The notes: generated by a model not told the origin, from the sequence alone. 43,103 bases of DNA from Oscillospiraceae bacterium (GCA_022763825.1 JALEQX010000100.1:1-43103), one strand, 5' to 3'; positions 8,371 to 16,950 are shown, numbered from the stretch's first letter. Numbers and translations are program-made.

Positions 8371-10091
8371 TTTTCATCACCCGCCTTTTTATACTGTGAG
8401 TCGTAAATTTCTTTATAAACCGGGCAGTTTTCAAGAAGCTCGCTATGCGTTCCGAGTCCCGCTAATCTGCCGTCGTCAAGCACGGCGATTACGTCCGCGT
8501 GCTTTATCGACGAGGTTCTCTGCGAGACGATTATTACCGACGTGTCCTTTATCGAGGCTATCGCTTTTCTCAGCTTTGCGTCCGTCGCAAAGTCGAGCGC
8601 GGACGAGGAGTCGTCGAGGATGAGAATTTCGGGTTTTTTAACGAGTGCGCGGGCAATTGTCAGTCTCTGTCTCTGACCGCCCGAGAGATTTTTTCCGCCC
8701 TGTTCGATAACGCTGTCGAGTCCCGATTCCTTTGAATTTATAACGTCCTCCGCCTGCGCCGTTCTTGCCGCGGACATGATTTCTTCGTCCGTTGCGTTTT
8801 CGTCGCCCCATTTTAAATTATCTCTTATCGTACCGGAGAAAAGCGTTGCCTTCTGTTCGACTACGCCTATCCTGTCCTTTAACGAATTCTGATTCCAGTC
8901 GTTTACGTTTACGCCGTCGACATAGACGTTACCCTTTGCTGCATGATAAAATCCGGGTATCAGATTCACAACCGACGTTTTGCCCGCGCCCGTACCGCCT
9001 ATGATTCCGAGGGTCTGTCCTTTTTTAAGCGTAAACGAGATATCCTCGAGCGCGTCGCCGCCGGTTTCGTTATATTTCAAGTATACGTTTTCGAATCTTA
9101 CGGCCTCGTCGGTGTCGCTTCCGCCGATAACGTCTCCGCCCTCAAACGACGGGGACATATCGAGAATATCGCTTACTCTGTTCGCGCATGCGGCGGCTTT
9201 CGTAATACTTATGATAAGGCTTGCGAATTTAATCAGCTCTATGAGTATCTGCGACATATAGTTATAAAGCGCGACTGTCTCGCCCTGCGTGAGGGTTCCC
9301 GCGTTGACCTTTACCGCGCCCGAATATATTAGAATTATAACGGCGGCGTTTATTATAACGTACGTTGCGGGATTGAGTACCGCCGCGATTTTGCCCGCGA
9401 ATTCCTGTATAGCGACAAGCGCGTTGTTCGAGCCTACGAAACGGGCGGTTTCCTCTTTTTCCCTGCCGAATGCGCGTATAACTCTCACTCCCGTGAGATT
9501 CTCTCTCGTAAGTCTTAAAACAGAATCGAGCTTGCCCTGCGTTTTTTTATAAAGAGGGATTCCGGCGAGCATTATGCCGAATATTACTGTTGCAAGAATC
9601 GGAATCGCCCCCGCGAAAATCAAAGCCTCGCGCGTATCTATTGTAAAAGCCATGACCATTGCGCCGAGTACGACAAAGGGTGAACGCAAAAGCAGTCTTA
9701 AGCCGATGTTCAGTCCCGTCTGAATCTGATTCATGTCACCTGTCATTCTCGTTATGACGGTCGACGTGCCGAGAGAGTCAAGATCCGAGTAAGATAAGGT
9801 CTGAATATGGGCAAACAGAGCCGAACGCATTTTCGTAACGCATCCGACGGAAGCCCTTGCGGCAAAATACTGAGCCGTAACGCTCATCAAAAGTCCCGCG
9901 AACGCAAGTCCTAAAAGGATAAGCCCCATTTTAATAATATAATTCTTATCCGAATTCGGAATTCCGACGTCGATTATCTTAGCCACGACGAGCGGAACGA
10001 AAAGTTCGAGCGTCGCCTCGCCCAGCTTGAAAAGCGGACCGAGAATACTCTGCACGGCGTAGCCTTTCAGATAATAGAATACCTTTTTCAC
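8367..10091 (-). CDS. Heterodimeric ABC exporter, degenerate-site half
   Basis: First gene of the exporter pair, 574 residues: six-helix membrane domain (1-310) plus ATPase. It keeps Walker A GGTGAGKTS (near 363) and a canonical LSGGQ (near 467). Walker B, however, ends in LILDDSSS, with Asp replacing the catalytic Glu, and the H-loop reads VSQRTSS, with Gln in place of His. These are the classic changes of the non-hydrolytic site in heterodimeric exporters such as TM287/288 and BmrCD. The start is GTG at 10089-10091 behind AAGGACGG. A good minus-strand promoter lies at 10126-10154. Confidence 0.9.
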   Translation of the reverse strand: MKKVFYYLKGYAVQSILGPLFKLGEATLELFVPLVVAKIIDVGIPNSDKNYIIKMGLILLGLAFAGLLMSVTAQYFAARASVGCVTKMRSALFAHIQTLSYSDLDSLGTSTVITRMTGDMNQIQTGLNIGLRLLLRSPFVVLGAMVMAFTIDTREALIFAGAIPILATVIFGIMLAGIPLYKKTQGKLDSVLRLTRENLTGVRVIRAFGREKEETARFVGSNNALVAIQEFAGKIAAVLNPATYVIINAAVIILIYSGAVKVNAGTLTQGETVALYNYMSQILIELIKFASLIISITKAAACANRVSDILDMSPSFEGGDVIGGSDTDEAVRFENVYLKYNETGGDALEDISFTLKKGQTLGIIGGTGAGKTSVVNLIPGFYHAAKGNVYVDGVNVNDWNQNSLKDRIGVVEQKATLFSGTIRDNLKWGDENATDEEIMSAARTAQAEDVINSKESGLDSVIEQGGKNLSGGQRQRLTIARALVKKPEILILDDSSSALDFATDAKLRKAIASIKDTSVIIVSQRTSSIKHADVIAVLDDGRLAGLGTHSELLENCPVYKEIYDSQYKKAGDEK

Positions 10092-10125
10092 TTTATATCC
10101 GTCCTTAATCTATGAATGAATATAA

Positions 10126-10154
10126 ATTATACTATTATATTATAATTATTTCAA
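10126..10154 (-). promoter_or_regulatory. Promoter of heterodimeric ABC exporter
   Basis: Read on the minus strand, TTGAAA (10154-10149) and TATAAT (10131-10126) are 17 bases apart. It lies 35 bases upstream of the GTG start. Confidence 0.8.
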
Positions 10155-10268
10155 TATTGTAAACTCATTTCGTTGATTGTTGGACTTTAAACGTATAAAT
10201 ATCCGCAATTTTTGTGCATACATACATATTTAGATGTTTGGAAACGTATATTTTTTTATAATAGGTCA

Positions 10269-10297
10269 TTGACACCCACATTAAAAAATGGTAAAAT
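10269..10297 (+). promoter_or_regulatory. Promoter of amino-acid ABC importer
   Basis: TTGACA (10269-10274), a 17-base spacer and TAAAAT (10292-10297), upstream of the lipoprotein gene with a leader of about 50 bases. Confidence 0.85.
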
Positions 10298-10352
10298 ATT
10301 TTAAAATATTCGCTCATAGAGGCGGATTTTATTTTGAAACGGAGGATTACAC

Positions 10353-11159
10353 ATGAAAAAAGTAACAAAAATACTTGCACTCGCTCTTGCAGTTGTTTTG
10401 ACTTTGTTCGCTTTCGCTTCCTGCGGCGGCGATAAGGGCGGAGATGTAAGCAAGGCTGATCCGTCCAACGCGGCTGCGCCGACGGCAAAGAAGTACGTTA
10501 TCTATTCGGATAACAGCTTCGCTCCCTTTGAGTATCTTGATACCGAGAGCGGTAAGTACACCGGATTCGATATGGATCTTCTCGAAGCTATTGCTAAGGA
10601 TCAGAAGTTTGAGTATGAGATGCACAACGAGGGATTCGACGCTTCAATGGGTGCCGTTCAGGCAGGTCAGGCTGACGCTATGATCGCCGGTATGACCATC
10701 ACCGATGAGAGAAAGGAAACTTTCGACTTCTCCGACGGTTACATTGAAAACGGTCAGGTTCTCGTTGTTAAGGCTGACAGCGATATTAAGTCCATTGAGG
10801 ATTTAAAGGGCAAGACTGTAGCCGTTAAGGCAAGCACCCAGGGTCTTGAGTACGCTGAGAGCGTAAAGGAGCAGTACGGCTTCACCACCGTTACCTACGA
10901 AGGCAGTGCAGAGATGTACCAGGCTGTTCTCAACGGCAACAACGACGCTTGCTTCGAGGATTACCCGGTTATCGCTTACTCAATCAAGACCGGCACCGCT
11001 CTTAAAACTATCGGCGATGTTATTAACCCCAAGCCCTATGGCTTTGCTGTTAAAAAGGGTCAGAATGCAGAGCTTATCACCATGTTCAACGAGGGTCTTA
11101 AAAATGTAAAGGCTAACGGCGTTTACGACCAGCTCCTTGCTAAGTACGGTATGAAATAA
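10353..11159 (+). CDS. Amino-acid ABC transporter substrate-binding lipoprotein
   Basis: Extracellular solute-binding protein of the periplasmic-binding-protein type 2 class. Residues 1-23 are a lipoprotein signal peptide with lipobox FASC, so Cys24 should be lipidated and the protein tethered outside the membrane. After a short linker the mature domain shows FAPFEYLD and YTGFDMDLLEAIA, then GMTITDERKETFDFS; the Arg of TDERK normally clamps the ligand alpha-carboxylate, pointing to a polar amino acid (glutamine/histidine/cystine group). The length of 268 is usual. It has a GGAGGA site and its own promoter. Codons look highly optimised (GGT, GCT, AAG), fitting high expression relative to the membrane subunit downstream. 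Confidence 0.92.
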   Translation: MKKVTKILALALAVVLTLFAFASCGGDKGGDVSKADPSNAAAPTAKKYVIYSDNSFAPFEYLDTESGKYTGFDMDLLEAIAKDQKFEYEMHNEGFDASMGAVQAGQADAMIAGMTITDERKETFDFSDGYIENGQVLVVKADSDIKSIEDLKGKTVAVKASTQGLEYAESVKEQYGFTTVTYEGSAEMYQAVLNGNNDACFEDYPVIAYSIKTGTALKTIGDVINPKPYGFAVKKGQNAELITMFNEGLKNVKANGVYDQLLAKYGMK

Positions 11160-11197
11160 GTCTTATTGACTTAAAAAATTTATCATTGATTTTTTCG

Positions 11198-11228
11198 GTA
11201 CAGTATGGTCTTTAAGATCATACTGTAC
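11198..11228 (+). promoter_or_regulatory. Intercistronic hairpin after binding-protein gene
   Basis: A 13-bp stem, GTACAGTATGGTC with GATCATACTGTAC (one G-T pair), has a five-base loop and no real T-run. It sits between the binding-protein gene and the permease gene. Such stems commonly stabilise upstream mRNA or partly attenuate, so that binding protein exceeds permease; that role is inferred. Confidence 0.65.
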
Positions 11229-11251
11229 TCTATTGGATTGTAGGAAAGATT

Positions 11252-11947
11252 ATGGATTTTAGCGTTGTATTTGAAAAAGCGACTCCTATACTGTTAGCCG
11301 GTATTAAGCTGACGATAGGTATTTCGCTTCTCTCCATTCTTATAGGTTTCTTTCTGGGACTTATCGCTTGCCTTATGGGAATGTCGAAGTTCAGAGTGTT
11401 CAGACTCATCTCGGGCGCATACGTTTGGATTATCCGCGGAACACCCATGCTCGTTCAGGCGTTTATCGTCTTTTTCGGCGTACCGCAGGTCGTTCAGCTT
11501 TTCGTCAGCGGATTTAAGTTCACTCCGTTCGTTGCGGGCGTTATTACTTTGAGTCTCAACGCGGGCGCATATCTTTCCGAAATATTCAGGGGCGGTATAC
11601 AAGCCGTCGACAAGGGACAGATGGAAGCAGCGAGAAGCTTGGGACTCAGCAAGAGCAAGGCTATGATAAGAGTCGTTCTTCCCCAGGCGTTCAAGATTTC
11701 GATTCCGTCCTTAGTCAACCAGTTTATCATTACAATAAAGGATACGTCCATACTTTCGGTTATCGGACTTGCCGAGGTTGTTAACAAGGCTAAGACGTAC
11801 GTAGGTTCTACATACAGATTCTTTGAAACGTACGTTTACGTTGCCGGTCTTTACCTCGTGGTTATATCCGTTCTCATGATAATTTCAAAAATGTTGGAAA
11901 AGAGATTGAACAATGACAAAAAAAGTAAAAGTAACCGATCTGCATAA
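11252..11947 (+). CDS. Amino-acid ABC transporter permease (HisM/GlnP type)
   Basis: Integral membrane subunit of a polar amino-acid importer, 231 residues with about five hydrophobic segments. The stretch RGTPMLVQ (near 62-69) and the EAA-loop region, [24 protein letters not shown] split over residues near 125-148, are hallmarks of the HisMQ/GlnP family and contact the ATPase. The start is ATG 11252 behind AGGAAAG. The 3' end overlaps the ATPase gene by 35 bases, so the two are likely coupled. Only one permease gene is present, so it would work as a homodimer. Confidence 0.92.
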   Translation: MDFSVVFEKATPILLAGIKLTIGISLLSILIGFFLGLIACLMGMSKFRVFRLISGAYVWIIRGTPMLVQAFIVFFGVPQVVQLFVSGFKFTPFVAGVITLSLNAGAYLSEIFRGGIQAVDKGQMEAARSLGLSKSKAMIRVVLPQAFKISIPSLVNQFIITIKDTSILSVIGLAEVVNKAKTYVGSTYRFFETYVYVAGLYLVVISVLMIISKMLEKRLNNDKKSKSNRSA

Positions 11948-12644
11948 GTCTTTCGACGACCTTGAAGTACTTAAAGGTATTAATATGGAAGTCGAGGAGG
12001 GCGAAGTCGTTTGTCTTATAGGTCCCTCCGGCAGCGGTAAATCAACTCTGCTCAGATGTCTCAATCAGCTTGAGAGCGCGACATCCGGTTCAATCGAGGT
12101 CGACGGTACGCTTATTACGGATAAGCATACTAATATAAATAAATTCAGAGAGAATGTCGGCATGGTTTTCCAGCAGTTCAATTTGTTTACGAACATGTCG
12201 GTTAAAAAAAATATAATGATGGCTCCCGTTGAACTTAAAAAAATGACGAGAGCCGAGGCTGAAAAGAAGGCTTACGAGCTTCTTGACAGGGTAGGACTTC
12301 GTGACAAGGCGGACGCATACCCCCGTCAGCTTTCGGGCGGACAGCAGCAGAGAGTCGCTATTGCGAGAGCACTTGCCATGCACCCGGATATAATGCTTTT
12401 CGACGAGCCGACAAGCGCGCTTGACCCGGAGATGGTCGGTGAGGTTCTCTCCGTTATGAAGGAGCTTGCCGAGGGCGGTATGACGATGATAGTCGTTACG
12501 CATGAGATGGGCTTTGCGCGCGACGTTGCGGACAGAGTCGTATTCATGGCTGACGGCGTTATTATGGAAGAGGGTACTCCCGAGGCGATTTTCTCCGACC
12601 CGCAGAACGAGAGAACCAAGGATTTCCTCAGATGCGTGCTTTAA
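11913..12644 (+). CDS. Amino-acid ABC transporter ATPase (GlnQ type)
   Basis: Cytoplasmic ATPase of 243 residues powering the upstream permease. Motifs: Walker [10 protein letters not shown] (near 36-44), Q-loop VFQQFNLF, signature LSGGQQQR (near 138), Walker [15 protein letters not shown] and H-loop VVTHEMGFA. The compact single-domain form with [13 protein letters not shown] is typical of polar amino-acid importers (GlnQ, HisP, ArtP). It begins inside the 3' end of the permease gene with an AGAG-type site and is followed by an intrinsic terminator, closing a three-gene operon. Confidence 0.93.
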   Translation: MTKKVKVTDLHKSFDDLEVLKGINMEVEEGEVVCLIGPSGSGKSTLLRCLNQLESATSGSIEVDGTLITDKHTNINKFRENVGMVFQQFNLFTNMSVKKNIMMAPVELKKMTRAEAEKKAYELLDRVGLRDKADAYPRQLSGGQQQRVAIARALAMHPDIMLFDEPTSALDPEMVGEVLSVMKELAEGGMTMIVVTHEMGFARDVADRVVFMADGVIMEEGTPEAIFSDPQNERTKDFLRCVL

Positions 12645-12667
12645 TTTAATTTAAACCGAAAATAACG

Positions 12668-12707
12668 GGACGTTTTTTTATCTGTTTGATGAAAAAGCGT
12701 CTTTTTT
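12668..12707 (+). terminator. Terminator of amino-acid importer operon
   Basis: Arms ACGTTTTTTTAT (12670-12681) and ATGAAAAAGCGT (12689-12700) pair with two G-T wobbles. Outer G-C pairing and the run CTTTTTT follow. Confidence 0.75.
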
Positions 12708-12781
12708 AATCGGACTGTAAAAAAGAAAAACATTTTAAACCGAAATTCACACGAATTTCATTATTATTTTGTGTTTTATTG

Positions 12782-12810
12782 TTGTTTTAATATTGAATCT
12801 GTGTTAAAAT
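12782..12810 (+). promoter_or_regulatory. Likely promoter of first GPH symporter
   Basis: TTGTTT (12782-12787), a 17-base spacer and TAAAAT (12805-12810), about 30 bases upstream of the start codon. The -35 is weak. Confidence 0.55.
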
Positions 12811-12841
12811 TGTACTTAAGTATGATTTACGGAGGTTTGTC

Positions 12842-15346
12842 ATGAATGTAAAAGAGAAGGTGTCCGGCGTCGTTGATAAGGTGCGGACCTACTGGAAGAT
12901 TCCGCCTTTAGGCAAATACATGACATTTAAGGAGATCGCCGCGTACGCAGTCGGAGGAATCGGCGCGTATTTCATTATGACAATCGGCGTTTCGCTTATA
13001 GTCGGTACGACGAACATGATAGTCGGCGGCGCGATAGGTATTGCTCCTGACGATATGTACATATTGTATCTTATAGACACGTTCGCGAATATTCCTCTCA
13101 CCGCATTGAGGGCGAATATGGTCGATAATACGAGAAACAAAGCAGGTAAATACCGACCGTACCTCTTATCCATGGGTATTCCGACGGCATTAATATCCGT
13201 TGCGTACGTATGGTTCCCGTATGATAAACTTGCAAATATTGTCGGAACGAGTATGATTTTCGGCAAGAGCGCGGACTACATCGCGACATGCGCAATAGTT
13301 CTTATATTCAATCTTCTTTTACAGTTTTATTATAATTTCTTCTATGACGCGTATACCAATCTTATACACGTTCTTTCCCCCAACACGCAGGAGCGTACCG
13401 ACGTTCTTGCGGTCAAGAGCGTTATTTATTCGCTTGCTCCCTCGATCATTAACATAGTCCTCCCGATAGTCGCGCAGGTATTTACGAACGACAACCTTTA
13501 CGACATCAGAGTTTACAGATATTCTTACCCGATATTTGCGATTTTCGGCGTCGCACTTACGATTATTGTATTCGCAAATACGAAGGAGAAGATCGTTCAG
13601 GCTAAGTCTCATACAATTCAGATCAAATTCTCATACGCTATTAAGGAAGTCGCAAGGAATAAATATTTCTGGATAATTTCTCTCGCCGGATGGATCGGAT
13701 TTCTCGAAAGCGCGTACGGAAATATTCTCACATGGTCGTATAACTACGGTCATACCGCAAACGGCACGCAGTACGCTCTTATTCAGACTCTTATCGGAAA
13801 CGCGTCTCTCTGGGGTATGCTTCTTACTCCCGTTCTCGTCAGAAAATGGGGTAAAAAGATGGTGCTTATTCTTGCAAACTTTATGAATATAGTCTGCATA
13901 CTGGCAATGCTCCTCGGTATGCATAATATTTGGTGGCTGTTTATCTGCGTGTACTTTAACTGGTTCATCGGCGCGAGCGAGCAGATTACCGCGCCCGCGA
14001 TACAGGCGGATATCAGAGACTATCAGCAGTATAAAACGGGCGAGCGAATCGACGGTATGTTCGCAGCTGTCGGTACGATAGGAAGCATTGTAACGCTTTT
14101 TACGTCATCCATTCTTCCCGCCGTTCAGAAATATTACGGCATCAGCAGTGACAACGGCTATGCCTCGCCCTATGACATACTCGACGTTAACACGGGCGAA
14201 CCCGGACTTTTATACAAATTAATGTCCGTTCTTATAATTATGGCTGCTGTCGGTGCGTTTCTCAACGTTGTCCCCTACTTTTTCTACGACTTTACGGAAA
14301 AGAAACAGAAGGGCGTTGTCAAGGTTCTCAAAATCAGAGCGTTATTCGAGGATTACAGCAATAATTGTCTTAAGGACAGAGACTTAGTCGACGCTATCGA
14401 TATAATCAATGATGCTCGCGGCATGGCTGATTCCGATTATGTAAGCGTTAATAAGAATGACTATAAGCCCGCTCCCGCAAGAAAAGTCGAAAAGTACGCA
14501 AAAGGTGCGTCAAAGGACGAAAAGGAAGCATACAAAAAGGCTTGCAAACTTGCCCGTGCGGATTATAAAGCGTCAAAGAAACAGGCTAAAAAGGCGTACA
14601 GAGACGCTCTCGAATTCAATGAAAATATCGATATTTCAAAATTTGTATGCAGCGAGCTTGATAAATTCTCGACTCCTCTCTACAAAACTCAGCTGAATGT
14701 TTATAAAAAGGTTCTTGACGAGGGACTCACCGCGCTTGCTTCGACGAGCCGTGAGGATATCCTCAAGGAGCTTCATTCCGCGCAGTCGCTTCCCTCGAAT
14801 ACCAAGGAGGAGAAGGAACTTAAAAAGTTCGCTGTCGAGACGGCTAAGAAAAAGCTTGCCTCGAAAAAGGCAATCGAGAAGTATTATCCCGACGTAACAA
14901 CGCTTGTAAAGCCTGATTTTACGATTCTCGAGTCTCTGTTTGACGAGGAGGACTCGCTCGACGAGAAGCTTAAGGAGACGTACACTCTTTCCGCCGTCGC
15001 GAAGAAAGAAAAGGATTCTCTTGAAATCGCAAGACTTCGCAAGGAAATTGACGGATTAAAGGCAAAGAAAAAGGAAAATCTTGCCAAACAAAAAAAACAG
15101 AACGATATTCACTTCCATTACAGCCTTGCGGCAAAGGCGTACAACGACGCGGAGAGACTCGTCTCGCAGTATGAAAATTACAACCATCTCGACGAGCTTA
15201 ACGCAATGTACGACGAAGCCAAACGCAGAGCCGAGGAGACCGAGGCGCGCGAGAGAGAACAGGCGATAAGGGAACAGGAAGAAGCCGACGCGTACGCAAA
15301 GAAGATAAAGGCGGAGAAAAAAGCCGCGAAATCAAAGAAAAAATAA
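12842..15346 (+). CDS. GPH-family symporter with long cytoplasmic tail
   Basis: Residues 1-484 form a twelve-helix transporter of the GPH (glycoside-pentoside-hexuronide:cation, MelB-like) branch of the major facilitator superfamily. The loop DNTRNKAGKYRPYLLS corresponds to the family D-x-TRTRWGRFRPYLL signature, with some positions changed. Known members have 450-500 residues. This one has 834, because about 350 residues of charged, Lys/Glu/Ala-rich helical sequence follow the last membrane helix, including likely coiled coils (ARLRKEIDGLKAKKKENLA; DEAKRRAEETEAREREQ). This tail does not resemble the IIA-like domain of LacS. The substrate is unknown, and no sugar-utilisation genes are adjacent. 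It has a GGAGG site, and an intrinsic terminator follows. Confidence 0.82.
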   Translation: MNVKEKVSGVVDKVRTYWKIPPLGKYMTFKEIAAYAVGGIGAYFIMTIGVSLIVGTTNMIVGGAIGIAPDDMYILYLIDTFANIPLTALRANMVDNTRNKAGKYRPYLLSMGIPTALISVAYVWFPYDKLANIVGTSMIFGKSADYIATCAIVLIFNLLLQFYYNFFYDAYTNLIHVLSPNTQERTDVLAVKSVIYSLAPSIINIVLPIVAQVFTNDNLYDIRVYRYSYPIFAIFGVALTIIVFANTKEKIVQAKSHTIQIKFSYAIKEVARNKYFWIISLAGWIGFLESAYGNILTWSYNYGHTANGTQYALIQTLIGNASLWGMLLTPVLVRKWGKKMVLILANFMNIVCILAMLLGMHNIWWLFICVYFNWFIGASEQITAPAIQADIRDYQQYKTGERIDGMFAAVGTIGSIVTLFTSSILPAVQKYYGISSDNGYASPYDILDVNTGEPGLLYKLMSVLIIMAAVGAFLNVVPYFFYDFTEKKQKGVVKVLKIRALFEDYSNNCLKDRDLVDAIDIINDARGMADSDYVSVNKNDYKPAPARKVEKYAKGASKDEKEAYKKACKLARADYKASKKQAKKAYRDALEFNENIDISKFVCSELDKFSTPLYKTQLNVYKKVLDEGLTALASTSREDILKELHSAQSLPSNTKEEKELKKFAVETAKKKLASKKAIEKYYPDVTTLVKPDFTILESLFDEEDSLDEKLKETYTLSAVAKKEKDSLEIARLRKEIDGLKAKKKENLAKQKKQNDIHFHYSLAAKAYNDAERLVSQYENYNHLDELNAMYDEAKRRAEETEAREREQAIREQEEADAYAKKIKAEKKAAKSKKK

Positions 15347-15355
15347 TAATAAAAA

Positions 15356-15388
15356 TCGGACGACAGGGATTTACTCTCTGCCGTCCGA
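15356..15388 (+). terminator. Terminator of tailed GPH symporter gene
   Basis: Arms at 15356-15369 and 15375-15388 (TCGGACG and CGTCCGA at the outer ends) form a stem of about 14 bp with one mismatch and one G-T pair, followed by a T-rich tail. Confidence 0.7.
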
Positions 15389-15418
15389 ATATGTTTAATT
15401 TTATTGTAAAAAATAAAA

Positions 15419-15444
15419 CAATAATTTGTCGAGACAAATAATTG
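15419..15444. repeat. CAATAATTT palindrome, copy B
   Basis: CAATAATTTGTC (15419-15430) faces GACAAATAATTG (15433-15444) with one mismatch and almost no loop. It forms the left end of the nested element. Confidence 0.6.
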
Positions 15445-15522
15445 TTTCAGTGATAAGCGGTCAGTTGTCAGCAGTCAGTATTACGTAATTTCTAACCACT
15501 GCCCGCTGACTGCTGTCCACTG

Positions 15523-15556
15523 CAATAATTTACTGCGATAACGCAGTAAATTATTG
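15523..15556. repeat. CAATAATTT palindrome, copy C
   Basis: A perfect 15-bp stem: the left arm ends in TTTACTGCG, the loop is ATAA, and the right arm is CGCAGTAAATTATTG. The right arm continues as GTTTAC to 15561, so the minus strand reads GTAAACAATAATTTA, the same 15-mer as at 28991-29005. Its TAA at 15560-15558 is the stop codon of the glycosylase gene. Confidence 0.75.
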
Positions 15557-15557
15557 T

Positions 15558-16124
15558 TTACACCAAATTAAGCTCTTCCGCTTTTTCTCTTATTTTTAAG
15601 AAATCGTTGAGTGCGTCCTCTTTCTTCCTCGGGTCGCGTAACAGTGCGGCGGGATGAAATGTTCCTACAAAAAGCGTTCCCTTTTTATCGAAAAATACTC
15701 CGTGTTCTTTCGTAACCTTAAAATCGGGTTTAATTAACTTGCATGCCGCTATTCTTCCGAGGCAAACTACTATCGCGGGCTGTATTATTTTAAACTGCTC
15801 CCTTAAGTACCCGATGCATTTTTCCTGTTCGTCGGGCATAGGGTCGCGGTTTTTCGGAGGACGGCATTTAACCGTATTTGTTATATATATATTTGTATTA
15901 CGATCAAATCCGACCACGGACAGATAATTGTCGAGCAGCTTGCCTCCTCTGCCCACGAACGGTTCTCCGCTTAAATCCTCGTTTTCGCCCGGAGCTTCGC
16001 CGATAAACATTATTTTGGAATGTTCGTTCCCGACTCCGAATACAACGTTTGTACGTGTTTCGGCGAGACGGCATTTTGCGCACGACAGACATTTTTCTTT
16101 AAGAAGTGAAAAACTGTCACCCAT
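15558..16124 (-). CDS. Uracil-DNA glycosylase, family 4 (Fe-S)
   Basis: Base-excision repair enzyme that removes uracil from DNA after cytosine deamination. The 188-residue protein has the family 4 pattern: N-terminal cysteines C12/C15/C18 and a later pair C87 and C103 that together can hold a 4Fe-4S cluster, the active-site motif GEAPGENED (42-50), and the closing motif HPAALLRDP (157-165). The length is normal for the family (about 180-220). The start is ATG at 16122-16124 behind a strong AAAGGAGG site; a consensus promoter lies at 16156-16184. The stop codon is contributed by the repeat element that begins at the gene's 3' end. Confidence 0.93.
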   Translation of the reverse strand: MGDSFSLLKEKCLSCAKCRLAETRTNVVFGVGNEHSKIMFIGEAPGENEDLSGEPFVGRGGKLLDNYLSVVGFDRNTNIYITNTVKCRPPKNRDPMPDEQEKCIGYLREQFKIIQPAIVVCLGRIAACKLIKPDFKVTKEHGVFFDKKGTLFVGTFHPAALLRDPRKKEDALNDFLKIREKAEELNLV

Positions 16125-16155
16125 GATGTTTTCCTCCTTTATAAATTATATAATG

Positions 16156-16184
16156 ATTATATTATATAAAGCGAGGAATGTCAA
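16156..16184 (-). promoter_or_regulatory. Promoter of uracil-DNA glycosylase gene
   Basis: Minus strand TTGACA (16184-16179) and TATAAT (16161-16156) with a 17-base spacer, a perfect sigma-A match. Confidence 0.88.
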
Positions 16185-16232
16185 ATTGTCATGATTTGTG
16201 AAAAACGCCAGTGGATTTTTTTGAAAAAATAC

Positions 16233-16261
16233 TTGACTTAAACCAAACGTTAGTATATAAT
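16233..16261 (+). promoter_or_regulatory. Promoter of cohesin-like secreted protein gene
   Basis: TTGACT (16233-16238), a 17-base spacer and TATAAT (16256-16261). It is followed by a leader of about 50 bases and an AAGGAAGG ribosome binding site. Confidence 0.88.
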
Positions 16262-16317
16262 ACAACTGTATTATTCGCAGAGGATAATAGAAAATTTTTT
16301 TAAGGAAGGTTTTACCA

Positions 16318-16950
16318 ATGAAACTTGCAAAGAAAATTCTTGCATGCGTAATCGCACTTGCCCTCACGGCATGCCTCGGTGTTGTAGCTTTCGCTGCTGA
16401 CGCTCCCTCTGTCATTCTTGACGGAAAGTATGACGACAGCACCAAAACTCTTACCGTAACCATGTCTCTTGACAAGGCAAAGGGTCACCAGACCGCTACT
16501 CTCTTAGTTGGCTTCAATGACAAAGAAGTTGAGTTCGTAAGCGCTGAAGAAGCAGGCGACAACAACGTTGCTGGTCTTGCTACCGACGGCAAGAACCTCA
16601 GTGGTGCTTCGATGACTTCTAAGGAGTTCAAAGATGACGTACTTGCTATCGCTACCTATACCCTTAAGGTAAAAGACGGCGTTAATAAGGTAACTCTTAC
16701 CGTTAACGATGAGAGCGTTGTTGATGATACCATCAAAGTAGCTAACGCTGGTAAGTCATTCGTATTCAGCACTGAGAAGGCAACTACTGAAGTTACTTCT
16801 GTAGCTCCTACGACCAAGGCTCCTACTGCTCCTGAGACCACCACTAAGAAGCCCGACACCATCAAGAAGACCGGTGACGCTGGTATCGCTGTAATCGCTG
16901 GTGTATCTGCTCTTGCAGCTGTTGCTTTCGTAGTAACCAAGAAGAAATAA
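16318..16950 (+). CDS. Secreted cohesin-like protein with sortase-like tail
   Basis: A 210-residue exported protein. Residues 1-27 are a signal peptide ending AFAA. Residues 28-155 form a beta-rich domain (ILDGKYDDSTKTLTVTMSL; VGFNDKEVEFVSAEE; AIATYTLKVKDGVNKVTLTV) with the strand pattern of cohesin/CBM-like jelly rolls; this assignment is by pattern only. A Thr/Pro/Lys linker follows (about 155-182). The C-terminus is IKKTGD, a hydrophobic helix and KKK, laid out like an LPXTG cell-wall sorting signal but with Lys where Pro is expected. It could be sortase-linked or simply a membrane-anchored surface protein. Strong promoter, strong ribosome binding site and optimised codons point to high expression; a terminator follows. 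Confidence 0.75.
   Translation: MKLAKKILACVIALALTACLGVVAFAADAPSVILDGKYDDSTKTLTVTMSLDKAKGHQTATLLVGFNDKEVEFVSAEEAGDNNVAGLATDGKNLSGASMTSKEFKDDVLAIATYTLKVKDGVNKVTLTVNDESVVDDTIKVANAGKSFVFSTEKATTEVTSVAPTTKAPTAPETTTKKPDTIKKTGDAGIAVIAGVSALAAVAFVVTKKK

Larger units (their letters stand above)
15419..15561. repeat. MITE-like nested palindromic element
   Basis: Both ends carry the same order of parts in inverse orientation: a CAATAATTT hairpin, then CAGTG, then a core close to GTCAGCAGTCAG. The left hairpin is 15419-15444 and the right hairpin 15523-15556. The inverted cores are GTCAGCAGTCAG on the left (near 15467-15478) and CTGACTGCTGTC on the right (near 15506-15517). The whole could fold into one long cruciform of about 143 bases. 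No coding capacity is visible, so it looks like a miniature inverted-repeat element or a clustered palindromic repeat. It abuts the stop codon of the uracil-DNA glycosylase gene. Confidence 0.6.
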
